Below, one piece after another: positions 43,012 to 49,422 of a stretch of 49,422 nt of DNA (position 1 is the first letter of the stretch; each line of letters opens with the position of its first letter). The stretch is taken from positions 1-49,422 of the forward strand of contig SFFL01000014.1 in the NCBI GenBank assembly GCA_004557825.1, given 5' to 3'. Position numbers and translations under genes: made by a program. The notes beneath the pieces are model-generated. The model made no database searches. It was not told where the DNA came from and saw only the letters and a list, made by a program, of their open reading frames with translations. Source of the stretch: Bacteroidales bacterium (GTDB lineage Bacteria > Bacteroidota > Bacteroidia > Bacteroidales > Muribaculaceae).

Positions 43012-44388
43012 TCAGAACAGGAAGTTAAGACCGAAGTTGACGGAAGCGTTGGTGTTGAGGGGCACAAACTGCTTGCTCACTTTGCCCAGTGTGTGGTCCA
43101 TACCGAGGAAGAGGTTGAAGCCGGTGGTGTGGACGCTGAGAAGCCAGCCGAAGGAGGTGCCGAAGGTGCCGAAGGCCACGTTGGCGTCGGCCGAGAAGCA
43201 CTTCACGGGAGCTACGTTGGCCGAGAAGCGGGCTTCGGTCCAGGAGAACTTGCCGGCGATGCGGGTGGAGCTGAGGAAGCCGAAGGCGAGCTTGCGGTAG
43301 ACGGGGAGCTGATACTCAGCGCCGAGGTTGAGCGTGGCGGCTAGGGCCGATGAGCGGGTGCCGATGTTGCCGTTGTCGTCGAGCTGATAGAGAGCGCCGA
43401 AGTCGTCGCTGAGGCGGTCCCATTCATTGTCGAAGGAGTTGGGGGCGTTGTCGTCGACATTGAATGTGTAGGCGTTGGTGTTGACTTCCTTCTTGCCGTT
43501 GGTGGAGGCGTACTTGGTGTCTTTGAATGAAATCCAGCCCAGGTCGAGCACGGCCAGCGAGAAGGAGAAATCTTTCCACTTGTAGGTGGCGCCCAGGTCG
43601 AATGCCATACCGAAGCCGTTGGGGCCGATTGAGCCTTCGCCGTCGGTGTTTACGCCGGATACATACTGGCGGCCGGCATTGTTGGTGTCGTGCTCAAACT
43701 GGAGCGAGCCGAGGTTGGCGTAGATGTCGGCGTCGGTGTAGCCGCTCCAGCCGTCCTGCCCCAGTGTGAGGCTTGCGTCGTTGAAGCGGGCGTCGATATT
43801 GGCCACGCCGATGAGGAATTTCACGGTGGCGCCAACGCGCAGGCCGGGCACCTTGGGGATGTCGCGGGAGTGGCCGAAGGCGATTTCACCGAAGCCCATA
43901 GCGCGTGCGGCGAGATTGTCGATGTCGTAGCTGCGGTTGGCCACACCCTCTTTCACCAGCGAGAAGAATGCGCCGGGCACAGCAGCGTTGACCGATGCGC
44001 GGGCGTTGATTGATACGGTATTGTAGCCGCCGAAGGCTTTGAAACCGGCCGAAAGGATGTTGACCTTGATGTCGGCGCCCACGCGGTTCTTGTCTTTGAT
44101 GTTGCTCATCACCTCCTCGGCGCTGATGTTGGGGTTGGTGAAGAGGCAGGTGCGACCGTCGACATTATAGAGCACGCTGGAGAGCTTGAGTGTGCCGTCG
44201 ACGCCCACATTCAGATTGCCCAGACCCGGCATAGACACGAAGTTCTTGTCGTTGGCGAAGGCGGGGTTCATCTGATAGCGGTAGGTGTAGCCGTCGAGGA
44301 AGTAGCCCGAGTTGGTGTTCTGAGCCTGGATGGATAAGGTGGCAGCCAGGAAGCCGCCGAAAGCGATATTGCGGATATAACGATTCAT
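43012..44388 (-). CDS. DUF5723-family outer-membrane-like protein
   Basis: The 458-aa product has a signal peptide (MNRYIRNIAFGGFLAATLSIQA). The start NSGYFLDGYTYRYQMNPAFAN is typical of DUF5723 proteins, and many alternating amphipathic strands suggest a beta-barrel. The function of the family is unknown. It follows the lipoprotein gene by 13 bp with this start, or overlaps it by 17 bp if the ATG at 44418 is used; the signal peptide favours 44388. The two are clearly one operon. Confidence 0.75.
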   Translation of the reverse strand: MNRYIRNIAFGGFLAATLSIQAQNTNSGYFLDGYTYRYQMNPAFANDKNFVSMPGLGNLNVGVDGTLKLSSVLYNVDGRTCLFTNPNISAEEVMSNIKDKNRVGADIKVNILSAGFKAFGGYNTVSINARASVNAAVPGAFFSLVKEGVANRSYDIDNLAARAMGFGEIAFGHSRDIPKVPGLRVGATVKFLIGVANIDARFNDASLTLGQDGWSGYTDADIYANLGSLQFEHDTNNAGRQYVSGVNTDGEGSIGPNGFGMAFDLGATYKWKDFSFSLAVLDLGWISFKDTKYASTNGKKEVNTNAYTFNVDDNAPNSFDNEWDRLSDDFGALYQLDDNGNIGTRSSALAATLNLGAEYQLPVYRKLAFGFLSSTRIAGKFSWTEARFSANVAPVKCFSADANVAFGTFGTSFGWLLSVHTTGFNLFLGMDHTLGKVSKQFVPLNTNASVNFGLNFLF

Positions 44389-44401
44389 AAGGCTTCGAGG
44401 A

Positions 44402-46186
44402 TTAAAGTTCTTTTTCATACCATCCGCTCACACAGGCACGGACATTGTGAAGGGTGATTGTTTCGGAGGGGGCGAGAGTCTGGCCGGAAGCGCTGCGCAC
44501 TGTAGCCTCGAAGATTACGCCGTCGAGGTTGCGGATCACGCCGGTCATCTCGATGGTGACGGGCTGGTTGGTGGTGTTGCCCTTGATACCCTTGGCAGTA
44601 ACTTCTACGCCGGGGATGCGCTTGCCGTTGCGGTCGATGGGATATGCCACAAGGGTAGCGTCGAGCGGGGTGGAGTTGGTGACATTCAGAGTAGCCGAAA
44701 GCTTGTTGATGGTCACGGCGTCGAGGTCTTCGCTGCCCCAGCCATCTTCGGTGCTGGAGTAAACGATGACCGATTTGTCGGAGAGAGCCAGCGGAGCCAG
44801 CAGCTCATACTTGCCGTTTACGCCGGTGATGTCGGTGCCCAGGGCGAAGTCGGTGACTGTCTGACGGGGAATCTGCGGCGATACGATGGAGATGCCGATC
44901 TGCTTGGGCAGGCCCTTCACGGTGCTGTTGTCGGCCGAACCGAGCAGGCCGCCCAGGGTGGGGAAGCTTACGAAGCTGAGGTTGTCCTTGAAGTCGGCGG
45001 GAGTGGAGAGGGACTCCTGCGAGGGAGCCAGAACGATGTTGTAGGGACCGGTTACGCCCTTGTCGAAGCCCACGTTAATCAGCGAGGCCGGAGCGAAATC
45101 CAGGGCCGGAGCATCGTCGCGGATAGCCTGCAGCTCGATGCCGGTCTGATAAGAAAGCTTGTTGCCGGCGATGGGGTTGTTGAGCTGCAGATAAAGTTGC
45201 GGATTGGCCAGAAGCAGGTCGGTCTCGGGATTGTCGAGGAAGTCGGGAATGTCGCTGATGTTCACGGGGTCGACATTCATCCCTTCGAGGTTGTATTCGA
45301 TTACGCCTGAGAAAGAGGTGATGTCGAGGTCGCCGAGGGTGTAGGATGCCTCAAATTCCAGCGAGGATGGGAGCTGCATAGGTATGCCGCTGAGATCCTT
45401 CTTGGCCTCGATGGTGAGCAGGCCGCTGCGCACGCGGAAGTCGCCGGCGAATTTGAATCGACGGTCGGCGGTGATTGTTGCGCCGTTGGCCTCCATATCA
45501 ATGGCGGACACGTTGAGATAGATATCGGATTCGGTGCCGGGAACATTGTAAGATTTGATTGTCCAAAGGCCGGTGGCGGGGTCGTAGGTGCCTTCCGAGG
45601 GGGTGGCGGTCATCCCCTTGGGTGCCAGAATCACCAGGTCGGTGAAGAGAATGCTGTTGGCCACATCCTCCATATTTTTTGTGGTGAGATGGATCTGGAA
45701 ATCCACCGGAGCGATTTTCACGCTTTTCAGCTGCACGATGGCTTCGTCGACATTCTCGGTGTGGTAGTCGAAGGAATTCCCCATATCCACGATTTCATAC
45801 TTGTTGATACCGTCGAGCGACGTGGCTTTTTTCTGCGCACCGCTGCCGGCGAGAATCGAGGTAAGGGTCTTGGAAGTCGGGGCAAGCACAGGCGCCTGCG
45901 CCATAATCTTGTTTACGTGGATAGCATCGGAATTGAACGAACCGGTTTCCGAAAGAGCGTAAAACTCTTTTCCGTCCACGGTGACAATCTTGATTTTACT
46001 GTCGTCGTCGATGTCGATGATGTCCGACATAGTGATTTCGTCGATGTTGATTGGAATCACCAGGTTGTCGACCGGGATTCGGGAAGTAGTGTCGACGTCG
46101 GAAAGATCATAGTTGTCGTCGACGCACCCAGTCAGCGCCATTGCGGGGAAAAGGGCAATGGCGCAGGTTTTTAGCCAATGTGACAT
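44402..46186 (-). CDS. Uncharacterised lipoprotein paired with DUF5723
   Basis: The 594-aa product has a lipoprotein signal (MSHWLKTCAIALFPAMALTGC) and then DDNYDLSDVDTTSRIPVDNL, a start I know from hypothetical proteins of many Bacteroidales. The rest is beta-rich with no enzyme motif. It looks like a chain of immunoglobulin-like modules (GEVTVKGIKGN-type repeats near the end). It has a strong promoter and a leader with a 14-bp direct repeat. Pairing with a likely barrel suggests a surface complex (inference). Confidence 0.65.
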   Translation of the reverse strand: MSHWLKTCAIALFPAMALTGCVDDNYDLSDVDTTSRIPVDNLVIPINIDEITMSDIIDIDDDSKIKIVTVDGKEFYALSETGSFNSDAIHVNKIMAQAPVLAPTSKTLTSILAGSGAQKKATSLDGINKYEIVDMGNSFDYHTENVDEAIVQLKSVKIAPVDFQIHLTTKNMEDVANSILFTDLVILAPKGMTATPSEGTYDPATGLWTIKSYNVPGTESDIYLNVSAIDMEANGATITADRRFKFAGDFRVRSGLLTIEAKKDLSGIPMQLPSSLEFEASYTLGDLDITSFSGVIEYNLEGMNVDPVNISDIPDFLDNPETDLLLANPQLYLQLNNPIAGNKLSYQTGIELQAIRDDAPALDFAPASLINVGFDKGVTGPYNIVLAPSQESLSTPADFKDNLSFVSFPTLGGLLGSADNSTVKGLPKQIGISIVSPQIPRQTVTDFALGTDITGVNGKYELLAPLALSDKSVIVYSSTEDGWGSEDLDAVTINKLSATLNVTNSTPLDATLVAYPIDRNGKRIPGVEVTAKGIKGNTTNQPVTIEMTGVIRNLDGVIFEATVRSASGQTLAPSETITLHNVRACVSGWYEKEL

Positions 46187-46202
46187 AATTTAGGGCTTAT
46201 CG

Positions 46203-46241
46203 GAGTAATTATTGTTGAGAATTGTCTGAGTAATTATTGTT
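46203..46241 (-). repeat. 14-bp direct repeat in the leader
   Basis: GAGTAATTATTGTT occurs at 46203-46216 and 46228-46241, a 25-bp period. Both copies lie between the promoter at 46256-46287 and the ATG at 46186. Confidence 0.6.
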
Positions 46242-46255
46242 TTGATTTACAGACG

Positions 46256-46287
46256 CAAAGGTAACAATTTAATTTTTGTATACCAAA
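46256..46287 (-). promoter_or_regulatory. Near-consensus promoter of the lipoprotein/DUF5723 operon
   Basis: Minus-strand TTTG (46287-46284), 20 bp, then TACCTTTG (46263-46256). This is one of the best matches in the window. The leader is about 60 nt. Confidence 0.8.
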
Positions 46288-46417
46288 TTTAAGCAAAATT
46301 AATCATATGAAATCACGGATTCCCGTACAATCCCCGCATACTCCTCGCTGTCAACACATCTCACAATCTGTTTCCCTCATTGCGTTGCGTCAGATGGCAG
46401 GCATTAGTCGGTTTTGG

Positions 46418-46774
46418 TCATAGGGGCTTTTTGGTGGGGTAGGCGCGTTTGTCGCCGGTTTTCTTGCGGATTTGGGTTAGCTCTTCCATCGTCATAAATT
46501 TCGGGGCGGAAAAGAGATTTTTGACGTCGGAGGTGTATTCGAGCGCCATTGCCAGTTTGGTGAGCGACTCGAATGAGATAAGCCCTTTCTGCTCGAAGCG
46601 GGCCACGGAGGAAAGGGGCACGCCCGACAATTCGGCGATGCGCTGCCGGGAGATGTTCTTTTCTACGCGCCGCTTGCGAAAATTCTCGGCTACCTCCCTG
46701 ACGATGTCCTCGGCATTGGTGAGTGTGAAGTTGTCTAAAATTGCTAAAATATTATTAGTATCGGGTGTTTGCAT
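46418..46774 (-). CDS. XRE-family DNA-binding protein
   Basis: The 118-aa product has a Cro/C1-type helix-turn-helix at about residues 30-90: FRKRRVEKNISRQRIAELSGVPLSSVARFEQKG. The tail is basic (RKKTGDKRAYPTKK). The layout resembles HipB-like antitoxins of Bacteroidales, which usually sit before hipA, but the next gene on this strand is the unrelated lipoprotein. It has its own promoter and an AT-rich inverted repeat (ATATTA/TAATAT) in the leader, so it may repress itself. It is probably a stand-alone regulator or what is left of a toxin-antitoxin pair. Confidence 0.78.
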   Translation of the reverse strand: MQTPDTNNILAILDNFTLTNAEDIVREVAENFRKRRVEKNISRQRIAELSGVPLSSVARFEQKGLISFESLTKLAMALEYTSDVKNLFSAPKFMTMEELTQIRKKTGDKRAYPTKKPL

Positions 46775-46798
46775 ATTAATACTGCTAATATCTTGCTA

Positions 46799-46830
46799 CA
46801 AATATAGGCATTTATTTTCACTCCGGCAAA
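46799..46830 (-). promoter_or_regulatory. Consensus promoter of the XRE gene
   Basis: Minus-strand TTTG (46830-46827), 20 bp, then TATATTTG (46806-46799). ATATTAATACTGCTAATAT near 46776-46794 is a candidate operator overlapping the start of the transcript. Confidence 0.72.
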
Positions 46831-46917
46831 TTTCTGCGGAAGGTTTTGAGTGGGGGGAGTGGCGGCTACGGAGGGTGAAAAAAGTTTAATGCGGTGCGGT
46901 GTGTTGTGGAAAATGGG

Positions 46918-46925
46918 TAACTTTG
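46918..46925 (+). promoter_or_regulatory. Candidate -7 element of the MFS gene
   Basis: TAACTTTG ends 8 bp before the ATG at 46934, so the mRNA would be leaderless or nearly so. The -33 match is weak. Confidence 0.5.
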
Positions 46926-46933
46926 CACCCGAA

Positions 46934-48238
46934 ATGGATAATGAACAGAATTTAAAGAATAAGACGGAAGCAGCGGCAGGCGCCCCTGATAAGGAAGCCG
47001 TAAAGGAGAGTAAGGACGCCGTAAAGGAGAGCAGGGATGCCGTAAAGGAGAGCAAGGACGCCGTAAAGGAGAAGCTGTGGAACCGCAATTACTGTGTGGC
47101 TATGCTGGCCAACTTTATGATGTTCTTCTCGTTTTATCTGCTCACCCCGCTGCTGCCGATTTATCTCGACGCGGAGTTTAACGCCGGCAAGGATATGATT
47201 GGCCTGGTGCTGTCGGGCTATGTGATTGCAGCGCTGGTGGTAAGGCCGTTCAGCGGATTTGTGGTAGACAGTTTCGACCGCAAAAAGGTGCTTGTGCTCT
47301 GCTTCTTTTTCTTCTTCATCTGCTTTACCGGCTACATCGGCGCGGGCACATTGCTGATGTTCGCCATCGTGCGCACCATCCACGGGCTCCCCTTCGGAGC
47401 CACCACGGTGGCCAACAGTACGGCGGCGATAGATGTGCTGGCGTCGTCGCGTCGCAATGAGGGGATGGGCTTTTACGGGCTGAGCAACAATCTGGCTATG
47501 GCCATCGCTCCCTCGGCCGGAATATGGATTTACAGCGCCACCGACAATTTCTCGCTGCTTTTCTGGATATCGTTGGTTGTGGCGCTGATAGGGTTCTGGT
47601 GCTCCACCACCATCCGGCTGCCCCGCCGCAAGAAAGTGGAGGGAAAACCGCCGATGAGTCTCGACCATTTCTTCCTCACCCGAGCCTGGCTTATGGCGAT
47701 AAATATCTGTCTGTTCGGCCTGTGCTGGGGTGTGATGGCCAACTATGTGGCGCTCTACGGCAAGGAGGAGATGGGGATTACCGACGGCACCGGCATCTTT
47801 TTCGCACTGCTCTCAATCGGTCTGGTGATTTCGCGACTGTATGGCGCAAAGGCGCTGAGGCAGGGAAAACTCACCGAGAATGCTATGGAGGGTGCGCTGA
47901 TTTCGTCGGTGGGCTACACGCTGTTTGCCATCGCGCCGGGTGCGTGGGCCTTCTATGTGTCGGCGATGCTGATCGGCCTGGGCAACGGACGAATGTATCC
48001 CGCCTTCCTGAATATGTTTATCTCGGTGGCACGCCACGACCAGCGCGGCACGGCTAACTCCTCCATCCTCACTTCGTGGGATGTGGGTATGGGCCTGGGA
48101 ATCCTGGCCGGCGGCGTAATCACGGAATACTGCGGCTTCTCGGCAGCGTTCTGGGTGACAGCCGCCTCGCAGATTGCGGGCACGCTGCTGCTTCTATTCT
48201 TTACGCGCCGCTTCTTCCTCAGCCGCAAGCTGGTCTGA
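46934..48238 (+). CDS. Major facilitator superfamily transporter with repeat-bearing N-terminus
   Basis: The 434-aa product has 12 predicted membrane helices. The MFS motif region appears as GYVIAALVVRPFSGFVVDSFDRKKVL between helices 2 and 3. The general type is drug or sugar-phosphate efflux; the substrate is unknown. Before helix 1 it carries an unusual charged segment built of the 7-residue unit AVKESKD, encoded by 21-bp DNA repeats. I chose the ATG at 46934 because the promoter TAACTTTG overlaps the longer frame. Its last 45 bp overlap the 3' end of the convergent phosphodiesterase gene. Confidence 0.85.
   Translation: MDNEQNLKNKTEAAAGAPDKEAVKESKDAVKESRDAVKESKDAVKEKLWNRNYCVAMLANFMMFFSFYLLTPLLPIYLDAEFNAGKDMIGLVLSGYVIAALVVRPFSGFVVDSFDRKKVLVLCFFFFFICFTGYIGAGTLLMFAIVRTIHGLPFGATTVANSTAAIDVLASSRRNEGMGFYGLSNNLAMAIAPSAGIWIYSATDNFSLLFWISLVVALIGFWCSTTIRLPRRKKVEGKPPMSLDHFFLTRAWLMAINICLFGLCWGVMANYVALYGKEEMGITDGTGIFFALLSIGLVISRLYGAKALRQGKLTENAMEGALISSVGYTLFAIAPGAWAFYVSAMLIGLGNGRMYPAFLNMFISVARHDQRGTANSSILTSWDVGMGLGILAGGVITEYCGFSAAFWVTAASQIAGTLLLLFFTRRFFLSRKLV
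46997..47074 (+). repeat. In-frame 21-bp tandem repeat in the MFS gene
   Basis: Three full units and one partial start at 46997, 47018, 47039 and 47060 (GCCGTAAAGGAGAG...), differing at one to three bases. They encode AVKESKD/AVKESRD. Copy number could change by slippage without breaking the frame. Confidence 0.9.
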
Positions 48239-49003
48239 CGGACGGTTGACAATCATTTTCTGGACAAGCTCCGGGGCATTGGTGGTGATGTAATCGGCGC
48301 CGTGGTCGATGCACCAGCTGATGTTGTCGGGGTCGCTGACGGTCCAGATATTCACCTCCAGGCCCAGATCGTGGCACTGCTCGATCCACTCGGCGTGCTT
48401 GCGCATATTATTCATCTCATAGTCGATGCCGGCGCCACCCATAAAACTGATTTGCGCGGGGATGTAATCTTTGCAGAGATAATAGACCTTCGTTCCCTTG
48501 GGCGCGAGATTGATGAAATTCCTGAAAGCTTCGGGCGAAAAAGAGATATAATCGGTGCGCTCTTCCAGACCGTATTGTTTTACAAGCTCCAGCACTTTTT
48601 TCACTGCGGCAAACTCGCGTGAACGGGAGTCGTGGGGCTTCATTTCCAGGACAAGACGGATGTTGAGCGGCTGGGCGGCGCGGAGATATTCGTCGAGGGT
48701 GGGGATTGTTTCGCCATTGGGAAGCTTTTCGCGGCGCACCACATCGGCAGTGTTGCCCTCGATGGAAACACCGTTGATTGCTGCGTCGTGGTGAATTACC
48801 AGCTGGCCATCCTTGGTCATCCATACGTCGAATTCAGAGCCGTAGCAACCGATAGAGTCGGCTTTCACCAGCGAACGGATGGAGTTTTCGGCAGAACCGG
48901 GAGCGTCCCAGTAGCCACGGTGAGCAATGACTTTCGGCGCGGCAGCCGCGCAAGATAATACAGCGGGGATGACGAGAGCGAGGATGATGTTTCGGTTTTT
49001 CAT
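48194..49003 (-). CDS. Glycerophosphodiester phosphodiesterase, exported
   Basis: The 269-aa product has a signal peptide (MKNRNIILALVIPAVLSCAAAA, possibly a lipoprotein). The GDPD TIM barrel shows VIAHRGYWDAPGSAENS, GSEFDVWMTKDGQLVIHHD and the C-terminal VNIWTVSDPDNISWCIDHGADYITTNAP. It splits glycerophosphodiesters into glycerol 3-phosphate and an alcohol, using a divalent metal. The start at 49003 fits the signal peptide and the promoter at 49038-49045; the longer frame to 49096 is upstream of it. Its 3' end overlaps the MFS gene. Confidence 0.9.
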   Translation of the reverse strand: MKNRNIILALVIPAVLSCAAAAPKVIAHRGYWDAPGSAENSIRSLVKADSIGCYGSEFDVWMTKDGQLVIHHDAAINGVSIEGNTADVVRREKLPNGETIPTLDEYLRAAQPLNIRLVLEMKPHDSRSREFAAVKKVLELVKQYGLEERTDYISFSPEAFRNFINLAPKGTKVYYLCKDYIPAQISFMGGAGIDYEMNNMRKHAEWIEQCHDLGLEVNIWTVSDPDNISWCIDHGADYITTNAPELVQKMIVNRPSDQLAAEEEAARKE

Positions 49004-49037
49004 AGGGAATAGAGCGGTGAAGCCCGGTGATTTTTTG

Positions 49038-49045
49038 CAAATGTA
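49038..49045 (-). promoter_or_regulatory. Candidate -7 element of the phosphodiesterase gene
   Basis: Minus-strand TACATTTG ends 35 bp before the ATG at 49003. Confidence 0.5.
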
Positions 49046-49143
49046 GCAAAAAAGCGCGAGATTGCGGGCATATCCTTTGCATAAAGGCGCTTTCATAAAT
49101 GAGCCAAGCCGGGGAGCGAAATGCTCTCCGGCTCGGATGAGGG

Positions 49144-49215
49144 GCTATCTTAGCTGAGGTAGCTTATTTAGCTATCTTAGCTTATTGAGCTAACTTAGCT
49201 AATTTAGCTAATTTA
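49144..49215. repeat. 9-bp tandem array 3 (GCTAATTTA type)
   Basis: Eight units of 9 bp from 49144, among them GCTATCTTA, GCTTATTTA, GCTAACTTA and two GCTAATTTA. The array starts 15 bp beyond the stop codon of the minus-strand gene that ends at 49230 and shares its unit with array 1. Confidence 0.8.
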
Positions 49216-49229
49216 ATTTTGTGGGCGGG

Positions 49230-49422
49230 TTAGCGGGCGGGCTTGGTGGGCTGCTGCTTGTCGAATTCCTGCTGGATGTGCTGCACGCGCTCTTCCAGGT
49301 CGGTGATTTCGCCGGCCATCTTCTCGATGTCGTGGTAGCTGTTGAGCAGAGCATCACGGTTGGAAATCCAGTCGGCTACCTCCATAGCGTCGCGGTGCTT
49401 TGCGGTAGCCACTTCGGCTGCG
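49230..49422 (-). CDS. 3' end of an unrecognised coiled-coil gene
   Basis: The frame is open to the right edge, so the 5' end lies outside the window. The visible 63 residues (AAEVATAKHRDAMEVADWIS... to QQPTKPAR) are mostly one long charged helix with a coiled-coil pattern (DIEKMAGEITDLEERVQHIQ). I do not recognise the family. Confidence 0.6.
   Translation of the reverse strand, partial: AAEVATAKHRDAMEVADWISNRDALLNSYHDIEKMAGEITDLEERVQHIQQEFDKQQPTKPAR

Overview
The window looks like a Bacteroidales chromosome, and Muribaculaceae is the most likely family (inference). The reasons are a SusC/SusD pair, BspA-type leucine-rich-repeat proteins with short C-terminal sorting-like tails, NigD-like and DUF5723 proteins, an anaerobic sulfatase-maturase, GC-rich coding DNA, and many Bacteroidota-type promoters (-7 element TAnnTTTG, -33 TTTG). 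No rRNA, tRNA, CRISPR array, phage or complete insertion sequence was seen.

Region 1 (about 0.4-20.8 kb) is a polysaccharide utilisation locus. On the minus strand lie an LRR-GH43 fusion, a small LRR protein, the relic of a GH127-like gene and an esterase lipoprotein. In the middle is a membrane-anchored regulator (beta-propeller, Y_Y_Y domain, one membrane helix, coiled coil, LuxR-type helix-turn-helix; no kinase or receiver seen). On the plus strand follow a GH43 lipoprotein, SusC, SusD, a GH20 hexosaminidase with PA14-like tail, a GH3 enzyme and a large LRR protein. The two GH43 genes, which flank the regulator and diverge from it, share one promoter layout: two AAAACGTAGT copies with an 11-bp period, the first base of TAATTTTG exactly 64 bp beyond the pair, and the ATG 23 bp after that. 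This is the best candidate here for an undescribed regulatory circuit. One copy of the operator lies in the last codons and stop codon of the regulator gene.

Region 2 (21-29.6 kb) holds rpsA, an AlgD-like nucleotide-sugar dehydrogenase, a GT4 glycosyltransferase, an anSME-type radical SAM protein with no sulfatase nearby, a GH63/GH37-like glycosidase and a receiver-only response regulator.

Region 3 (29.6-42.4 kb) is mostly housekeeping on the minus strand: rbfA, ruvB, a flippase and a glycosyltransferase; a POT peptide transporter; and the run lysS-gpsA-lolD-nigD-like-M28 glutaminyl-cyclase-like, then sufE. A trmH-type methyltransferase gene diverges from rbfA.

Region 4 (42.4-49.4 kb) has a repeat-rich intergenic block, a lipoprotein/DUF5723 pair, a small XRE regulator, an MFS transporter, a glycerophosphodiester phosphodiesterase and the 3' end of a small coiled-coil gene.

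The spacers hold several repeat families: two dispersed palindromic elements present near both ends or the middle of the window, three 9-bp tandem arrays that each begin at or just after a minus-strand stop codon, a set of three 40-bp hairpin units and a tract of 21-25 bp units.
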